A DNA stretch of 64,000 nucleotides, from contig CAXBML010000001.1 in the NCBI GenBank assembly GCA_963976875.1, positions 124,001 through 188,000 of the forward strand. Reading direction: 5' to 3'. Position 1 is the first letter of the stretch, and every line of letters starts with the position of its first letter. The translations under genes and the position numbers were made by a program. Source of the stretch: Berkiella_A sp963976875 (GTDB lineage: Bacteria; Pseudomonadota; Gammaproteobacteria; Berkiellales; Berkiellaceae). Shown one piece after another: positions 9,857-17,416 of the stretch. Under the pieces are notes generated by a model, which saw only the letters and a list, made by a program, of their open reading frames with translations, did no database searches and had not been told where the DNA came from.

Positions 9857-10880
9857 AACCCAGGGTCTCCACATGTAAGCCGTTGCGTTTTAAAAATTGA
9901 ATACTACTGTCTAAGTTTTCTTCGTCACCCCGGATTTCTACAATCATGACACCAACAGGTTGTCCCTGAACATTTTCTATGTAGCCTTGTAGAATATTAA
10001 TGATCACGCGATATTGCTGAATTAAATAACTCATAATCGGTTGTGACGCTTTATCCCCTTGGTAAGCCAAACGCAAAATTCTGGAAGCATCTGGTTGTGC
10101 ATATTTTTGTAGCATACTTTTAATATGCGCCGGGATTTCCAGCATGGCTATTTTTTTCACCAAATTTTTAGTTGTTTCATGCTGGGGATTGGTAAATAAA
10201 TCAATGACTGGGCTTTGTTCTACAATTTCACCATTGTGCATCACTGCAACATTGTGGCAAATAGATTTTACGACATCCATCTCATGAGTGATTAAGAATA
10301 TTGTAATGCCTAACTTTTCATTAATATCTCGGAGTAAATTTAAAATATCTTCCGTAGAGGTTGGGTCAAGCGCACTTGTAGCCTCGTCAGATAAGATGAT
10401 TTTAGGATCCGTGGCCAGTGCTCTGGCGATAGCAACGCGTTGTTTTTGGCCGCCACTAAGCTGGCTTGGATATTTATCTTTATGTTCTGTGAGCTTAACT
10501 AAAGTCAAAAGTTCTATGATTTTTATTTGGATATCAGTTTTGTTTGCACCCGAAAACTCTAATGGTAGTGCAATATTCTCAGCCACAGTTCTTGAGCGCA
10601 AGAGATTAAAATGCTGAAAAATTTTACCCATGCCTTGCCGCATGACTCTAAGTTGGGCCTCTTTCATTTTTGCGGTAGATTGACCATCAATAATAATATC
10701 GCCAGCGGAAGGGGCGGTTAATAGATTGACACACTTAATCAAGGTGCTTTTACCTGCACCACTTTGGCCAATTATACCGAAGATTTCACCCTGTTTAATA
10801 TCAAGGTTAACATCGGTAATGGCCTTAAATGTTTGCTTACCAACTTGGTAAGATTTTGAAAGATTTTGGATTTTAATCAT
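9837..10880 (-). CDS. metN: Methionine ABC transporter ATP-binding protein MetN
   Basis: 347 aa cytoplasmic ATPase of the methionine importer. Visible motifs are Walker A (GQSGAGKST, residues 38-46), the ABC signature LSGGQKQR near 140, Walker B (IILSDEATSALDP) and the switch His in ITHEMD. Residues 270-345 form the C-terminal NIL regulatory domain, which in MetN proteins binds methionine and inhibits transport when the cell is replete. It is the first gene of the leftward metN-metI-metQ run. I could not see a MetJ box or a SAM riboswitch in the upstream region. Confidence 0.95.
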   Translation of the reverse strand: MIKIQNLSKSYQVGKQTFKAITDVNLDIKQGEIFGIIGQSGAGKSTLIKCVNLLTAPSAGDIIIDGQSTAKMKEAQLRVMRQGMGKIFQHFNLLRSRTVAENIALPLEFSGANKTDIQIKIIELLTLVKLTEHKDKYPSQLSGGQKQRVAIARALATDPKIILSDEATSALDPTSTEDILNLLRDINEKLGITIFLITHEMDVVKSICHNVAVMHNGEIVEQSPVIDLFTNPQHETTKNLVKKIAMLEIPAHIKSMLQKYAQPDASRILRLAYQGDKASQPIMSYLIQQYRVIINILQGYIENVQGQPVGVMIVEIRGDEENLDSSIQFLKRNGLHVETLGYVDPNR

Positions 10881-10956
10881 GAGGATATCAAGTATAAAAA
10901 TAACGAATCATTCTAACATACAAAATTCCACTCCGCATATGCCATATTTATCGACT

Positions 10957-11006
10957 TATCAGGACAGCCCTGTTGAGTTAATTAGCTAAACAAGGCTGTC
11001 CTGATA
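10957..11006. repeat. 18-bp imperfect inverted repeat
   Basis: The arms 10957-10974 (TATCAGGACAGCCCTGTT) and 10989-11006 pair at 17 of 18 positions around a 14-base A+T-rich loop. No T-run follows, so it is not a typical terminator. A partial match to one arm (TGTCCTGATA) occurs again near 63430 after mucD, which hints at a dispersed repeat family. It could also be a regulator-binding site in this divergent promoter region. Confidence 0.6.
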
Positions 11007-11147
11007 GAAGGTTTATTGATCTTTAGACATAAGTATATACACCTTAATTAAGAGCAATAAATAGTGCAGCTTTCGATTTATTGTGAGCGAAGGCATTTAT
11101 TCATATTTATAAACGGGGAAATTGGTATCGGGTTGGCCCGGTAAAAG

Positions 11148-11175
11148 TTGACTTTTCAACTAGATTAGTTATCAT
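11148..11175 (+). promoter_or_regulatory. Sigma-70-like promoter
   Basis: TTGACT (-35, 5 of 6 to consensus), a 16-base spacer and TATCAT (-10, 5 of 6). It sits about 30 bases before the ATG at 11206. Confidence 0.5.
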
Positions 11176-11205
11176 GCTAACAACTTTTAGTTTTCGGAAA
11201 CCTAT

Positions 11206-12630
11206 ATGAGTTTAGAACAGAATATTGAGCGCATTATGTCAGCTCAAGACAGTAATATTAATAAAGCAAATGCCTTACTAGATCTTCTACAAAAAAGCCA
11301 AGATAATGGCTTAAACTATATTATATATTTGCTCAGTTATGGTTTAGATGAAAAGCTTGTCATTGACTTTATGTTAGATCAGATGTCGCTGTCTGATGAA
11401 TACCGCGAAAAACTAAACAAATTTTTGTTAGGCCAGTCGGACTCTACGTTGTCAGTAGTTTTAGGTACTGATTCGCACAAAAGTTTTGCGATCTGGTTAA
11501 ATGGCTTGGATCGCGATGTTTTGATAAAACTAAATTTTCGAAAATTTAACTGTATCACTAATCTAGAAGAATATAATAATGAAGAAAGAGAAGGAGAGAT
11601 TGTCTATCCTTCCTTTATTGAAACGCTACTGACTGTTTGCCGAAAATACCCGGATAGTCCAATATTAGACAAAGCAGAAATAAACTTAATATTAGAAAAT
11701 GCTATTTATCTGGTAGCGGGGGTGATAGATGGCTATGCTGGGGATGATGCACCATACAAACAATTAGACATGCTTTTATCCTTGCCAAAGCAATATTTAA
11801 AGCTAATCAATTTTAACCAAAAAATTGATGCTTGGATAATGATGGAATCAAAGTCGAGCGATGCTCAACGGGCTGAATTTTTAGAGCTGCTAGAATTTTC
11901 TCCTGCCCAGAAATACGATTCACCTCGAACGTTACTGTATTGTTTATGCGCTTTTGGTTTGGATAGTTATCCTATTGAAGTCAGTAAATTAATTGTTCAG
12001 GTTTTAGATTTTTCCTCTTTGTATTACCATGAAGACCACAATGGTTTTCTGGCGTTAGACTTTGAGTGTAATAAAAGTGAAACATTATTCAATTGTACTG
12101 ATAATGATTTAAGCCCTCTAAAGAAAAGATTTAAAGTGGTAGATTCTATTATTCGTTTTTGCGAAGAATATAGTTTAGGTCGATATTATATGGGGAGAGA
12201 TTCTCAGCAAGCCATATCTATATTTGAAAACTTGTATCAAAAGATTTCAATTTATAAATCAGAAAATATGTTGACGAATAATTATGGTTATATTTTTGAT
12301 GGCCTTCAATCCAATACGCAAATAAATATATCATCTTTACATATGGATGAATTTGCCAAACAATCTGCCGACGCATCCTCAAGAGAGATTGATAGGATCG
12401 AGAGCATTGAGAGAGCGACTGCTGCGGCAGAACGAGCGAACCAAACCGAGCCTTTTAAAGAAATCATTAATCAGTTATTGGTTGATAGGATGTTTAGTCA
12501 AAGTCAAGCTAGCCCACCACTTATGTTTGGGGCTAGCTCAAGTTGCAGCGCACATGATGAGCTAAGACAGACAAGTGTTAAAGATAAAGAGGTTAGTACG
12601 CAACAGCCCTTTAAACGTCGAAAAAAATAG
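11206..12630 (+). CDS. Hypothetical helical protein with basic C-terminal tail
   Basis: 474 aa, not recognised. The protein is rich in leucine and acidic residues and looks mainly alpha-helical, with no signal peptide or membrane segment. Residues 390-425 (SSREIDRIESIERATAAAERAN) are a likely amphipathic or coiled-coil helix. A Ser/Gln-rich low-complexity stretch follows, and the last residues are PFKRRKK, a compact basic cluster that would match a monopartite nuclear localisation signal in a host cell. The gene has its own promoter and stands next to other accessory genes. An effector role is an inference from composition and context only. The end is convergent with the next gene, with 6 bases between stops. 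Confidence 0.65.
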   Translation: MSLEQNIERIMSAQDSNINKANALLDLLQKSQDNGLNYIIYLLSYGLDEKLVIDFMLDQMSLSDEYREKLNKFLLGQSDSTLSVVLGTDSHKSFAIWLNGLDRDVLIKLNFRKFNCITNLEEYNNEEREGEIVYPSFIETLLTVCRKYPDSPILDKAEINLILENAIYLVAGVIDGYAGDDAPYKQLDMLLSLPKQYLKLINFNQKIDAWIMMESKSSDAQRAEFLELLEFSPAQKYDSPRTLLYCLCAFGLDSYPIEVSKLIVQVLDFSSLYYHEDHNGFLALDFECNKSETLFNCTDNDLSPLKKRFKVVDSIIRFCEEYSLGRYYMGRDSQQAISIFENLYQKISIYKSENMLTNNYGYIFDGLQSNTQINISSLHMDEFAKQSADASSREIDRIESIERATAAAERANQTEPFKEIINQLLVDRMFSQSQASPPLMFGASSSCSAHDELRQTSVKDKEVSTQQPFKRRKK

Positions 12631-12636
12631 AGCCGT

Positions 12637-13410
12637 TTATATTATTGAGTGTCGTTTGCTGCGTTCTATCGCGTGCGCCGTGACCATTTTTTTTTCAAAT
12701 GCTAGAGACATATTTCTTCTAAACATCCCGACTAGAGGTGTTCTGGCGTTTTCTTTAAAGTCACTGGGTGCCAAATTGTCATCTTCTGCTTTTGTATTAA
12801 GAATACGTAATGTTTGAGTAATTTGGCCTAATCTTGTTCTAAAAAGTTCTTCTTCTGCTGCGGCAATATATTCATGGCTACCTGCCAGCAGATTTTCATA
12901 AATGGGCTTTTGCCCGCTCGCTCTAGATTGGGTGCAGTTTTCACACATGCGATTTAATACTTCCCGTTTAGATTTTGAGTCAATTTCGAGGTTTTGTATA
13001 TTATGGCGAATATTTTTGGCATCTTTAAATAATAAGGAAATAATTTGATTGAGCTCAGGAGCAATGTCGTTTTCTTTTGAGAACTTTGTCCAATGTTTTC
13101 TGACTTGTCCTAGTACAAAATGATCGTTTCCTTGAAGCTTGCTGCTGATAGCACCAACAAACCAGCGAAGTAGAAAACGATATGCCTCTATGCCAGTTAA
13201 AAGTTGACAAACTGTTGTTTTTTGTTCAATTGTCGGTAAAAAATTATCGGGCATGTGAGCCAGTGCGTCTAAAGAAATATAGACATGTCTGGCACAAGTC
13301 ATTGGGGCAAATGGATTGGCCTTATCTCTGAAGTCTGCAAGTAAGTTTTGATCATGACCTTGATTATTATATTGCTTTAAATGAAGCACCGTTAAAGACT
13401 TTGGTATCAT
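12637..13410 (-). CDS. Glutamyl-tRNA-reductase-like protein lacking the NADPH domain
   Basis: 257 aa, against about 420 for true HemA. Three parts line up with HemA by eye. First is the catalytic-Cys region, MTCARHVYIS (Cys39) against STCNRTELYLS. Second is RFLLRWFVGAISS then FVLGQV (98-103), against LMRVASGLDS then QILGQV. Third is an EL-x9-AK-x2-R segment with spacing after LGQV identical to HemA (15 residues to EL119, then AK131-132 and R135). The central Rossmann domain, which binds NADPH and carries the GAGE motif, is missing. A C-terminal helical segment may correspond to the dimerisation helix. Without NADPH binding it cannot be a normal glutamyl-tRNA reductase. It might bind tRNA-Glu or HemA, or be a decayed paralogue. 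The ATG at 13410 has AGGAT about 5 bases upstream. Confidence 0.65.
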   Translation of the reverse strand: MIPKSLTVLHLKQYNNQGHDQNLLADFRDKANPFAPMTCARHVYISLDALAHMPDNFLPTIEQKTTVCQLLTGIEAYRFLLRWFVGAISSKLQGNDHFVLGQVRKHWTKFSKENDIAPELNQIISLLFKDAKNIRHNIQNLEIDSKSKREVLNRMCENCTQSRASGQKPIYENLLAGSHEYIAAAEEELFRTRLGQITQTLRILNTKAEDDNLAPSDFKENARTPLVGMFRRNMSLAFEKKMVTAHAIERSKRHSII

Positions 13411-14111
13411 ATTTATCCTATCTTGAAAATTAGTTCTAACCTACGATAAGAGAATGATTATATCAATAAATAGATATAAATGTCCTTAGGTTGCTTCTGA
13501 AAAGCTTTCTATGGTTTATAACTTATGTAGCATGCTTCTTAGGGCTGTTTAATACAAATTCAGCACGGTTGTCTGCGGTCTTTGAAGTTTATTGGGTATA
13601 AGGTCTCAATTAAATAAAATAGTCATTCATCACAAATTATAAAAATGTTTCTCGTCAACGAGCAGGGGATAGGTTGATACTTAGTTGTATCTGCACGCAT
13701 GTGTTATAACTGACGACCCGTTGCATCATAATTGAGGGTTACTTAGCTGCACGGCAAGATGTATTATCAACGCATAGGCAAAGGTATGCCTATAATTGTT
13801 CTTCATGGGGAGCCAGGACTTAACCACACATACCTACGCCCTGAGCTAGTTCTACTTGGCGAAAATGTGGGGTTAATGTTAAAATTTAATATATATTTTG
13901 TTTTATTTTATCTTATTATTCTTTAACCACTGCTACTTAGTCTTGGCAATAATCTACTGGCTGTACAAGGTTTCTCATAATACTGAAGCTGCTCTAACGA
14001 AATGGCTGACAAAAAATCAAATCCCACTTACACCTAAGGCCCTAGCTGCGTTAAGCAAAATAGATTTCATATTTTTACCATCCATTCTGAATTTTCTGCG
14101 CACTTTACCTA
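13411..14111. other. Low-information accessory intergenic region
   Basis: About 700 bases with no complete recognisable gene. It holds a hydrolase remnant (13759-13926) and a 76-codon open frame from 13898 whose conceptual product has a hydrophobic N-terminus and no family I know. The 13411-13750 part shows nothing I can interpret. The picture fits a decayed gene or an old insertion scar. Confidence 0.4.
13759..13926 (+). pseudogene. Alpha/beta-hydrolase (proline iminopeptidase-like) N-terminal remnant
   Basis: The frame reads MYYQRIGKGMPIIVLHGEPG and then LNHTYLRPEL before drifting into A+T-rich sequence and a stop, 55 codons in all. The HGEPG motif with LNHTYL after it resembles the HGGPG oxyanion-hole region at the start of proline iminopeptidases and related hydrolases, which are about 300 aa. 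No catalytic Ser, Asp or His region follows in any frame I checked. This is most simply the 5' end of a deleted gene. Confidence 0.55.
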
Positions 14112-16307
14112 TTATGGCTGAATCATAAAATTAATTTCGTCCGATGGTCTTTCTTTGTTCATGACAGTTGGTGAGCTGATTTCGGCTAATATTGCTAATG
14201 CTAACCAGCCATTTTTGCCATCTGCAAATAAATTATTGTTAAAGAATCCAGCCGTAAAAATAGCTGACTGTAAAATATACTTCCAATGATTAATGTCTTT
14301 TTTATAATTATTTGCTGCTATAATTAGCGTTGGCTTTAAGACATTAAATAAGTATAAATCCATTAGCATTTGACGATTGCTATCTAATTGATAGTTATGA
14401 TTGAGCATGATTAGTTTTTTTGCTTTATCGATTTTGACATCGATATTAGCTTGATTTTGTGCCAGCTTTGGATTAACGACATCATAGAAAACATCTTGAT
14501 AAAGTGTCATGGCTAAATCTTGACAGGGATGCGCGACACCAGAATATCGATAATCAATGCTAGATAATTCATCTTTTTTCAACATTAAAATATTGGTAGC
14601 CGGGTCATTTACAATGCCGTAAATTTTGACTTTATCTTGTAAAAATGATGGGTTGAGATACCTTTTCGCATGAGAAATCATGCCGGATAAACTGCTGTAT
14701 TTTTTTCCGTTAACGACAATATTCATCTCAGCTAGATCGTCAAAGCTCATTTCAGAACCATCTGGCAGATTAATCATTTGTTCTGTATACCATTCTTTCA
14801 TTAATGGGCTGGCATATTTATTAAAATACAGGTCATGACTGGCACTATCTTTAATGGATAAATTTTCAATTGGTAACGCACTAAGATATGCGTTCAATTT
14901 ATTTTCATTATTATCTAACAAAATAGTAAGAATTTCATTTCTTCTATCACCCCATTTTTTATATATCAAGTCAGAGAGTTTCTTTCCATTGAGCACCTTA
15001 TCAAAAGAAAAGCGATACTCTGGATCAACGTAATTGGGTTCAATAATGTTTGGATATAATTGTTTTAAATTACTCAGTACTTTTGAATTTTTTAAAATTA
15101 TTTCTTTACTTTTATCGGTAATAACTCTAAATGGATAGACTGGTATTAATTTTTGTGACGCATCAACTTTTGCGACTTGACCGTGTCCAGATTCTGAAAC
15201 CAGCATACCTTGACCGAATGCGTAAGGTAAAATTGTTAAGTCTTTTGCTTTTTCAGCAAAATTAGGCAATGCTTTTATAATCATTGGATGTATATCGTTC
15301 GGTAGAGCCCCAACTTTGTCTTCAGCGGTTATTGATTGATAATCAAATGGCATTGCAGTAAAAGTATCCAGATCGATATCAAATGCATAGCCATTTTTTA
15401 TCGCATTTCGTTGGCAAGTTCGAATATGACTATCAGAATCACTTATATGGTCTTCCAAATCGTCTTGAATATTCGATTTGAATTTCTTAGGGAAAAGTTT
15501 AGACAACAATAAGTAATTAACTGGCAAAGCGTCTTTTTTCAAGCAGCCATTTTCTGCGATCCTGACTATAAAGTTTCTTCTTGTTTGTTGTTGGACTTGT
15601 TGAAATATGTCTTTCGGATCAATAATCGCTTTGGCTGTAATCAAATAATCAGTGATGCGGCCTATAAACAAAGAGTCAGCATAAGGTAGATAAAATTTAT
15701 TTAATAAAATGTAACTATTTGAATCTTGATGCTTCAGCGTTTTATTAACCAAAATCACATTGCCCTCATCACCTTTGAGTGATTTACTCTTGAAAACCCT
15801 AGGCTTGTTTATTTTTGTTAGTACACTAAACTTTTGGCCGAGCTCTTGCTTTAATAATGCTTCTTTGTCTGTTAACTTCACCGCAACACGCAAGCCCTCC
15901 ACAATACCTGTTAACTCCATAACCTGTAATGGTTTATTTAAAAATAAATTAATATCTTGTTTGTTATATGGATTAAATTGACTGGTAAACCCAATCATAT
16001 CCCGTAATTGTTCTTGCGAATACTTAGAGACAAAATATTCAAGCGCCAATCTTGTTTCAAAAATTAACATACCATCTATATCACTCGTTTCACTTTCAAT
16101 GTATGTTTTTGTCCCAATCACTAATGTCCCACCAACGACTAAAGCTGCAGGTACTTTATTCTCATTCAACCGCTGAGTTATTTTTGAAATAACATAGTCG
16201 GTATAGGGAACAGCGGATTGACTAGTTGAAGCGCTCTGGGCGCTGACAATATGACACTGTAAGAATAGTATTAGAATAATAATTTGCTTCATTGAATCAC
16301 ACATCAT
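14112..16307 (-). CDS. Secreted protein with nucleotidyltransferase-like and aminoglycoside-phosphotransferase-like motifs
   Basis: 731 aa. A signal peptide is likely: Lys7, a hydrophobic run IIILILFLQ and a VSA-QS cleavage region near residue 24; the true start may be Met6. After it, VVGGTLVIGT and then SDID (Asp76, Asp78) recall the GS-x-D-x-D active site of polymerase-beta-fold nucleotidyltransferases. In the C-terminal third, GIVNDPATNIL (564-574) and IDYRYSG (584-590), followed by CQDLA, recall the catalytic loop, metal-binding Asp and DLA segment of aminoglycoside phosphotransferase and choline-kinase folds. If the loop is aligned on Asn572, the usual catalytic Asp is Asn567, so activity may be altered or lost. 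I know no described protein with this layout. Export suggests a periplasmic or secreted role. The family call is moderate; the function is unknown. Confidence 0.65.
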   Translation of the reverse strand: MMCDSMKQIIILILFLQCHIVSAQSASTSQSAVPYTDYVISKITQRLNENKVPAALVVGGTLVIGTKTYIESETSDIDGMLIFETRLALEYFVSKYSQEQLRDMIGFTSQFNPYNKQDINLFLNKPLQVMELTGIVEGLRVAVKLTDKEALLKQELGQKFSVLTKINKPRVFKSKSLKGDEGNVILVNKTLKHQDSNSYILLNKFYLPYADSLFIGRITDYLITAKAIIDPKDIFQQVQQQTRRNFIVRIAENGCLKKDALPVNYLLLSKLFPKKFKSNIQDDLEDHISDSDSHIRTCQRNAIKNGYAFDIDLDTFTAMPFDYQSITAEDKVGALPNDIHPMIIKALPNFAEKAKDLTILPYAFGQGMLVSESGHGQVAKVDASQKLIPVYPFRVITDKSKEIILKNSKVLSNLKQLYPNIIEPNYVDPEYRFSFDKVLNGKKLSDLIYKKWGDRRNEILTILLDNNENKLNAYLSALPIENLSIKDSASHDLYFNKYASPLMKEWYTEQMINLPDGSEMSFDDLAEMNIVVNGKKYSSLSGMISHAKRYLNPSFLQDKVKIYGIVNDPATNILMLKKDELSSIDYRYSGVAHPCQDLAMTLYQDVFYDVVNPKLAQNQANIDVKIDKAKKLIMLNHNYQLDSNRQMLMDLYLFNVLKPTLIIAANNYKKDINHWKYILQSAIFTAGFFNNNLFADGKNGWLALAILAEISSPTVMNKERPSDEINFMIQP

Positions 16308-16786
16308 TTTTTAGTTAATTTTATCTATAGTATCTTATGGGCATGGTGTCTAGAATACTTTAGATTTTCCGCCAGAATGCTGTATGTATATACCCCAAAA
16401 GATCTTCTGCTCTAGAATATATTGGGCCTCATACATTTTTAATTAAGAAAACCTTTTTTAAGCAATTTAGTATATGAGCAAGGACGTCATATAGCTGAAA
16501 ATTTATACCTTGCTCAGAAAGCCACTCGCATATGCGACAGCCCCGTCCAGCTTCATATTTAGTTACCCCCAGCGGTAACCTTAAATATGATTGATCTACA
16601 ACTAAACGGGGCTGTACACATGTGCATTTGGGTAATATTTAAAATGATTCAACTCGACGACATACTAAAGTCCTATTGTGTAGGGAAGATAATTAGGTTT
16701 AATATTAAGTTGGGCAAGTGGGTTAAGTTAACAATCGTAATATTGATTAAAAAATTAAGTTCAAAATCATATAATAATGGTGATAC
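16308..16786. other. Intergenic region with nested palindrome
   Basis: About 480 bases without a convincing gene. The main content is the nested inverted repeat at 16526-16623. The rest is A+T-rich and contains the upstream regions of the leftward secreted-protein gene and the rightward TetR gene, but I see no consensus promoter. Confidence 0.4.
16526..16623. repeat. Nested inverted repeat (possible MITE-like element)
   Basis: The outer arms ACAGCCCCGT (16537-16546) and ACGGGGCTGT (16606-16615) pair perfectly, with further partial pairing outward to about 16526 and 16623. Inside, 16554-16567 pairs with 16574-16589 (CATATTTAGTTACC with GGTAACCTTAAATATG, two bases bulged). The whole could fold into one long stem of nearly 100 bases. 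It has no transposase. It may be a small non-autonomous element, a structured RNA or an operator cluster. Confidence 0.6.
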
Positions 16787-17356
16787 ATGAGAAATGGTGA
16801 AGCTACACGACGTGAGATAGAGCGTTCCGCTCTAGAGTTATTTGTTGAGAAAGGAGTCAGTGAGACCAGTATAAAAGATATATCTAGGAGGGCCAATATT
16901 GCTGATGGTACCATGTATAGACATTATGAGAGTAAAAATTCGTTGGCTGAAAAAATATTTGTTTCCGCTTACCTGTATATGACGAATAAAATTGCTCATC
17001 GTGTGGCCGCACTAGAGACACTAGACGAAAAATTAAGTTACATCATCAATTATTTTTGTAAAAGTTTTGATGGCAATAAAATGCTTTTAACTTTTTTATT
17101 GAGGATGCAGTACTCTCAATCCCAACATATCAATGAAAACCCTAATAGTGTTTACAAAACGCTCATTAGAGTGTTTGAGGCACATTTACCAGAGGATAAT
17201 ATATATAAACATCAACCTGAGTTGGGAGCGATGATATTTATTGGCATTGTTTCACAAGCAGGTATCGACAGAGTTTATGGTAGAACGGAACGCAGTATGA
17301 TGGAAGATTACGAGTTCCTTAAGCGGGCAGCTTTCCATGCGATAGATATAGAATAA
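16787..17356 (+). CDS. TetR family transcriptional regulator
   Basis: 189 aa cytoplasmic repressor-type protein. The N-terminal helix-turn-helix is typical: ALELFVEKGVSETSIKDISR, then ANIADGTMYRHYESK (about residues 16-50). The C-terminal ligand and dimerisation part is helical and not assignable to a ligand. No obvious transporter or enzyme target lies beside it, so it may control itself or a distant gene. The nested palindrome 170 bases upstream is a possible but unproven operator. A terminator follows directly. Confidence 0.88.
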   Translation: MRNGEATRREIERSALELFVEKGVSETSIKDISRRANIADGTMYRHYESKNSLAEKIFVSAYLYMTNKIAHRVAALETLDEKLSYIINYFCKSFDGNKMLLTFLLRMQYSQSQHINENPNSVYKTLIRVFEAHLPEDNIYKHQPELGAMIFIGIVSQAGIDRVYGRTERSMMEDYEFLKRAAFHAIDIE

Positions 17357-17386
17357 CTTAATTCTAAATCATCTATTAGATTATCT

Positions 17387-17416
17387 AGGCTTCCTATCAG
17401 CAAGCCTTATTTTTTT
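17387..17416 (+). terminator. Rho-independent terminator after the TetR gene
   Basis: Stem AGGCTT/AAGCCT with a 9-base loop, followed by TATTTTTTT. It overlaps the stop codon of the convergent xseA gene. Confidence 0.7.

Larger units (their letters stand above)
10881..11205. other. Divergent intergenic region between metN and an unknown gene
   Basis: This 325-base region carries promoters for both directions. It contains a strong inverted repeat at 10957-11006 and a sigma-70-like promoter at 11148-11175, annotated separately. No further coding sequence is seen. Confidence 0.5.

Noticed and set aside
10881..10956. SAM riboswitch or MetJ boxes before metN
   Set aside because: I found no repeated AGACGTCT-like boxes and no conserved riboswitch core in this short leader.
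13898..14128. 76-codon open frame with hydrophobic N-terminus
   Set aside because: No ribosome site, no family, and it runs into the convergent gene at 14112; treated as part of a decayed region and not as a gene.
16587..16790. 67-codon open frame overlapping the nested palindrome
   Set aside because: The product resembles nothing known, it starts inside the inverted repeat, has no ribosome site, and runs into the TetR start; it is most likely chance.
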